In this document: positions 59,647 through 64,000 of the stretch, piece by piece
Position numbering within the stretch: the stretch's first letter is position 1
Layout of the letters: each line of letters opens with the position of its first letter
Assembly: GCA_002007465.1 (NCBI GenBank)
Contig: LNAC01000135.1
Coordinates: 2,822,420 to 2,886,419, forward strand
DNA length: 64,000 nt
Direction: 5' to 3'
DNA from: Ailurus styani
Lineage: Eukaryota; Chordata; Mammalia; Carnivora; Ailuridae
The notes under the pieces: model-generated
What the model saw: only the letters and a program-made list of their open reading frames with translations
What the model was told of the DNA's origin: nothing
Databases searched by the model: none
Program-made: the position numbers and the translations under genes

Positions 59647-59659
59647 TGCTGGTTTCTTT

Positions 59660-60439
59660 ATACTTTTAATTTTCACTTAGTGCCAGACAGGCACATAAGA
59701 GTTAAGCCCACTTATTTTCAGCAGCATCTGTAGACTTGCTTGAGATTGCAAGTCTCTAAGAATAAGGATGTTCATCCTCAAACAATGCAAATCCTCTCCA
59801 TATTACCTAGTTCAGTTTATTTGATCCGTGGGCAAAATCTGTTTGTATAGCAGCAAATTCCAAGCCTGTGGACTCAGATGTTATTGTTTTATTTCTATTC
59901 CTTTTTGTCTCTGTCTTGTCTTTGCACACCCTATCTCCTTTCCTTTGTCATCTTACTCTACCTGGTAGTGAAAGTAAATGAGCAAGAGTGGTCAGAGAAG
60001 TAAGAGAATGCTTAAGAGATGTAGCATCACTTCAGGCACAGAAAGAAAATGTTTCCAGAAGGTGGGGCAGGTCAACAGTGGCCATCAGTGACAGCTTGGA
60101 GGGGATTGAGTAGAATGAAAACTAAAAAGAGGCCATTGAATCGGTAACATAAAGACCTGGGTTCCTCTGAGGGAGATTACATTTGGTCAGTGAAGATAAA
60201 AAGTAGATTATTATGTTGACCAAGGTTTAGCTGCAGGTACATCCTGTAAATTTACATTTAAGTTGGTCAAAGATTCCATCAATGGCCCCTTCTTGTTTCT
60301 TTATACACTCCTGACTTGTCTTCAAGTTTCGCAGCTACAATCAACGCCTTTCCCTTCCCATATCCTCAGTTCAGACTGTGTGCTTCCTAAAGGGCTACCT
60401 TCTTTTCCTCCCTCTGATTTACTCTATATTGTGGTGCCT
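59660..60439. other. Unique DNA, no gene seen
   Basis: Nothing recognised. Confidence 0.5.
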
Positions 60440-60965
60440 GTTCATTATCTAAAGTAAAGATCTAATTGTGTTATCTCCCTGCTCAAAGAAGCCAGTTCAG
60501 TGAGCCTAAGAAAGAAGACCTAAGTTTACCAGCATGGCCTTCTAGGGTCTGGATAAGATGTTCCTGGCCAGATTTTCACCCCCATCTCTATTACAATTGC
60601 ATTATTCTGTTCTGCTTTGTTTCCATACGAGCCATGCATTTTACCAATGGGCTTCTATTCCTACTGTACCCTCCCTGGGGATGCCCCTCTCCTGCTCTTC
60701 TGTCAGTATCCCTTTTACCTTTAAGACCCAAGAGTCACTTCTTCCGTGAAACACTTGTTCTTCTGGTTAGAGTCGTTTACTTTGCCCGAGCTACTCTAGT
60801 GCTTATACTTCTCGGCCTTTATTATTACTTATGTTCAAAACTATTTTACTACTTGTTTATAAATTCCATAAAAACAAGCATCTCACTCTAGGCATCTCTT
60901 CCCCACAAGCACTTGGTGGAGCGCCATTCATAGTAAATACCTAATAAGTGTGAATGAATCAGTGA
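60440..60965 (+). mobile_element. L2 fragment with 3' terminus
   Basis: 'tctccctgctcaaagaagcc', 'agcatggccttctagggtct', 'agtcacttcttccgtgaaac' and 'cataaaaacaagcatctcac', then 'gtaaatacctaataagtgtg', follow LINE-2 order. The 141-codon frame at 60466-60891 falls inside it and is not a gene. Confidence 0.75.
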
Positions 60966-61704
60966 GTTCAATTCCACCTGGTTCACTAAGTATTTCATAT
61001 ATGTAAGTTTGATACTATCCTGGAAGATATGTTTCCTATGTTTCCTATAAAAGATAATAATATCTTTTATTTTGCACTCTCCTAGCTTCCACCCCCGTCC
61101 TGGGTAGTCCTGAGCTTCTAATAGTCATGCACTGTAGAACTGGTTGTTTATTTGTCATAGGGGATGGTTGGGTACTGTCCATTGCTTCCCCTTGTAGGGA
61201 AGAAATGCATACGGATGGGAATTATGGATTTAATTCTGGGCAGGGTAGCAAATGGGATCAAGGGAAGGATTAGAATTCATATATCCCCCAGCCCTTAAGC
61301 CTGGACTAAGAAGGAGACCATAACTGTTTGTCAAAATGGAAACTGATTTTTGAATCAAAGAAATTAGCCAGACATTCAAAAAACAGGAGTGCCTAAGGGC
61401 TTGAACTTGAAAATGCCAGAGTTCTTTGCTTTTGCTGAATTGTCTGACCCTCAAAGTCCCCACCTCCCCCAGAACTTTGTAAATTCTGATCAGGACATCT
61501 ATCAGACAGGAGTTTTGTCTGCAGTGGTGGGAATGCATTGAGAAAAAGTAGCTAATTTATGGACACAGTATTATTCAAGTCTAACTCAAGGAGCCATTGC
61601 ACATAAACATGTATTTTTATAGCACTCGTGCTGCTCAGAATTGGCTATGCTGTGGCTGTCTTCCCCCAATAGATTGATTTACCATATCCCCAGCACCCCA
61701 GTGG
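60966..61704. other. Unique DNA, no gene seen
   Basis: Nothing recognised; a 102-codon minus frame (61230-61538) has no features. Confidence 0.5.
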
Positions 61705-61925
61705 CTGACCTGTATAGCTGGCACGTATTGAATGCTCACTATGTGCCGGGCACTGTACATGGATTATCTCATTCACTCCCCATGATGACATTTTTACTGC
61801 TTTACAGATGAAGACAGTGAGGCTCAGAGAATTTTATTAACTTGCATATCAACACATATCCATAAGGAGTAGAGTTAAGTTTGACCTCAGTGTCTGACTT
61901 TTAACCTTTATAGGTTACTGCCCCA
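61705..61925 (-). mobile_element. MIR SINE, antisense
   Basis: 'gaatgctcactatgtgccgg', 'gggcactgtacatggattat' and 'gatgaagacagtgaggctca' are clear antisense MIR landmarks. Confidence 0.9.
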
Positions 61926-64000
61926 ACACTAGGCAGCAAACATTTTTTTTTAAATAAGTGAGTACCTATGCCATGCTTGGGAGAATCATGGGTTTGGATA
62001 TTAAGGACATCATTATTTAAGTAAATCAACATACTATTTTAAATATTTAGATTTGTAATATTTAATACATAACTATATACATGTATGTTCCATGAATGTA
62101 TATTATGATAATAATAATTAACGTGAAGATTTGTATCTTTTTTAAATGGACTTGCCAACACCTAGATCATTTGGCACTGCCTCACCCACATGTCCCATAA
62201 CCATTTCCTTCTGAATTCAGCCATCACTTCCCTCTTTGATTACTCCTCATCTCCCTGGAGTGCTTTAAGCAAATATTTCTTTAATTTTCACACGCAGCAG
62301 AGACCTTTCAAGGAAACAAAGGCCGGTGCCTGATTTGCTGGCTCAGTCTCGGGCTGACCTGCGGCCAACCTCAGCCCCTCGCAGAGGCCCCGAAGGCAGT
62401 GGTGTGGTTGCTGGAGGGGAGACTCAGTAGCACCTGTAGGAGCAGCGAAGACCCAGACCCTTGTGAACTGCCAGCTCTGCAACCCAAGAGCGGGAGCCAT
62501 CCCAGGATTCCCATCATCCGGAGATGCCTTTCCCCACGCTTTTAAGCAGAGGGTGGGATTTGAACAGATTAACGGTCCAATAAACTGGTCACTGGGGTGT
62601 GCAATGATGTAACAGTTCATTTTTTTGGAGGCAGCCTGAGTGAACTATATGGCTGAAGTTGCCTGGAAAAATATTTAATTGCAAAGTGCTTTTCCAACCA
62701 AGGAAGAATGAAACAAAACAAGAACAAGAACGTGGTGGCTTGGGGCCACTGCCTTGGTTGTAGGACCTAAGTATTAGAATCTTTCCTGGCTATGGCATGT
62801 CCAGTGGAGGTCATACTCATCTTGGCCTTCTGCAGCTGCCATATGCTACTTCGGAAGCACGGATTAAACAGAGGGAATGTCAGTAATGACTATAATAAAA
62901 CCGCCACTTCTGCTGTCACCCACTTTGTTGGCTTCTCTGTGGGCAGACTTTGCCCTGAACCCCATCTAGATTTGATCTTTGCCTTTAGCCTGGTTCCACG
63001 TGGCCCTTCTCCTCGCTTGACCTCTTTGCTTTGGCACTTTTACTCCATTCTCCTCCTCCCCCACTAATTCTGTCCACCGTCCACAGTATACATTGTCCTC
63101 CCTTCGTCCCTCCCTGCTGTGACTCCCAGCTCGTCCCCCAGACAAGCAGCACTTGAGGAATCTGTCTTTTGGCTTCAACCACCCTCTGCTTTTTCTCTGG
63201 TTGCCTTCTTCACCTTTGAGCTTTCTCTGGGTGAGAAAAGTGGTTTCTTCTCGGTCTCTAGCCTCAGGTTCCAGGAAATGCAATGTTTTCCCCCTTCTGT
63301 TTCTTTCCTGGGTTCTCCTGAGCTCACCCTGGACCTTCGGTGCTGTTTGCTTTGCCTGAAGCTTGGGCTGACTTGCTGACTGGCTAAGCTGCGTCTGAGT
63401 TCTCCTTGCCCCGGTGTCTCCTGCTAGGTGGCCGCTGCCCTGTTGTCCTGTAGCCTGTTGTCTCTCTCCGACTTTGCCACACAAAATCTGTACCTGTTAA
63501 CCCACCTCAAAAGCAGACTCAGCTTTCTGTTCTAAAACCCTCTGTCCTACCTTCTCAGGGCTTTTCTCCTTTTAGCGAATACTGTTTCTCTCTGATTAAT
63601 AACCCCAGACCTCCCTCACTGACTAAAGTGAAGGCAATTATGGTTCCCACTTATCTGTTTCAGGTTAGGAGTCCACTTTCTCACCCCAGGTGTGAAGTTA
63701 ACGTGCTGTTCCAGTCTTGCCAGCACGACTTTAAAACATACCACGTGCAGTATTTGTCAACTTCATGAAAACTGAAATGCAGTTAAATATTCCACCAAAT
63801 GGAGAGGTGATGTTTCACTAAAATAACATATGCATCGTCAGATTTCTTAGCCTGCCTTCTTTGGAGGCATTAGTCATCTTGGGAGAATGCCTGTGTTTGT
63901 CATAGTCCTGTCTTGCAGAATGGAAATTTCCTTCGAGACAGAGCACCACGGGCTCCAATATTTAACCTATAATTAGTATATCCCCTAGAGGATTTTCTCG
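61926..64000. other. Unique DNA with a CpG-richer island, no gene proven
   Basis: 62290-62600 is GC- and CpG-richer than the rest. 62960-63480 is pyrimidine-rich on the plus strand and gives a 172-codon basic, low-complexity frame on the minus strand. No exon, promoter or RNA gene can be asserted. Confidence 0.45.

Noticed and set aside
60466..60891. 141-codon frame ending in hydrophobic residues, resembling a membrane protein
   Set aside because: It lies within an L2 fragment; the hydrophobic look comes from T-rich sequence.
1..64000. CRISPR array, operon or phage-like system
   Set aside because: No regularly spaced short repeats, no dense co-directional genes; all features are those of mammalian nuclear DNA.

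Overview
This window is vertebrate nuclear DNA from a carnivore, most likely a mustelid (weasel, mink, otter or badger group). The evidence is 22 copies of the tRNA-Lys-derived carnivore SINE (Can-SINE). Six of them carry a body with a (CT)-rich/GA-rich stretch read as 'acaagtaggcagagaggcag' on one strand, close to consensus and with long A tails and near-perfect target-site duplications, which I associate with mustelids. The rest of the sequence is AT-rich, CpG-poor and full of old mammalian repeats (L1, L2, MIR, MaLR LTRs, Tigger and MER5 DNA elements). There are no bacterial-style operons; the short open frames throughout are chance frames.

No complete protein-coding gene is visible. The one clearly gene-derived object is a decayed, reverse-oriented processed copy of ferritin light chain (FTL) at 7339-8376, with a 13-bp target-site duplication. 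It sits inside an older MIR and is itself split by a carnivore SINE in its 5' UTR, beside the remnant of the iron-responsive element. One possible real exon, 66 bp with good acceptor and donor signals, is at 40213-40278 (+); I could not assign it to a gene. The window is therefore probably intronic or intergenic.

Layout: 1-4090 is a mosaic of old antisense L1 pieces with two SINEs. 4466-4834 is a SINE whose purine-rich tail runs into an assembly gap of 165 N. 5244-8440 holds a young SINE, unique DNA and the FTL retrocopy nested in a MIR. 8440-15120 is mostly unique, with an old antisense L1 at about 12060-13330. 15125-16985 is the best-preserved L1 3' end (antisense) with two nested SINEs. 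17000-24300 is unique DNA with MIR, MER5A-like and microsatellite islands. 24310-25900 is a sense L1. 25900-30300 is largely unique, looks conserved in places, and has an RFX X-box-like palindrome and a CTCF-like motif. 30300-39170 has a tandem SINE pair, MIRs, an L2-type element interrupted by a MaLR LTR that is itself interrupted by a SINE, and young SINEs. 39170-47700 is largely unique and includes the candidate exon. 47700-52960 is a dense nest (MIR, SINEs, MaLR LTR, L1, L2). 52960-64000 is mostly unique, with a pyrimidine tract, a Tigger2-like element, a sense L1 3' end, a young SINE and an L2.

I found no sign of a novel multi-gene system. The points most worth checking are the candidate exon, the FTL/IRE remnant, the RFX and CTCF-like motifs, a near-perfect hairpin at 2209-2252, and the young SINE insertions. 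Repeat family names come from memory of consensus sequences and were not computed.
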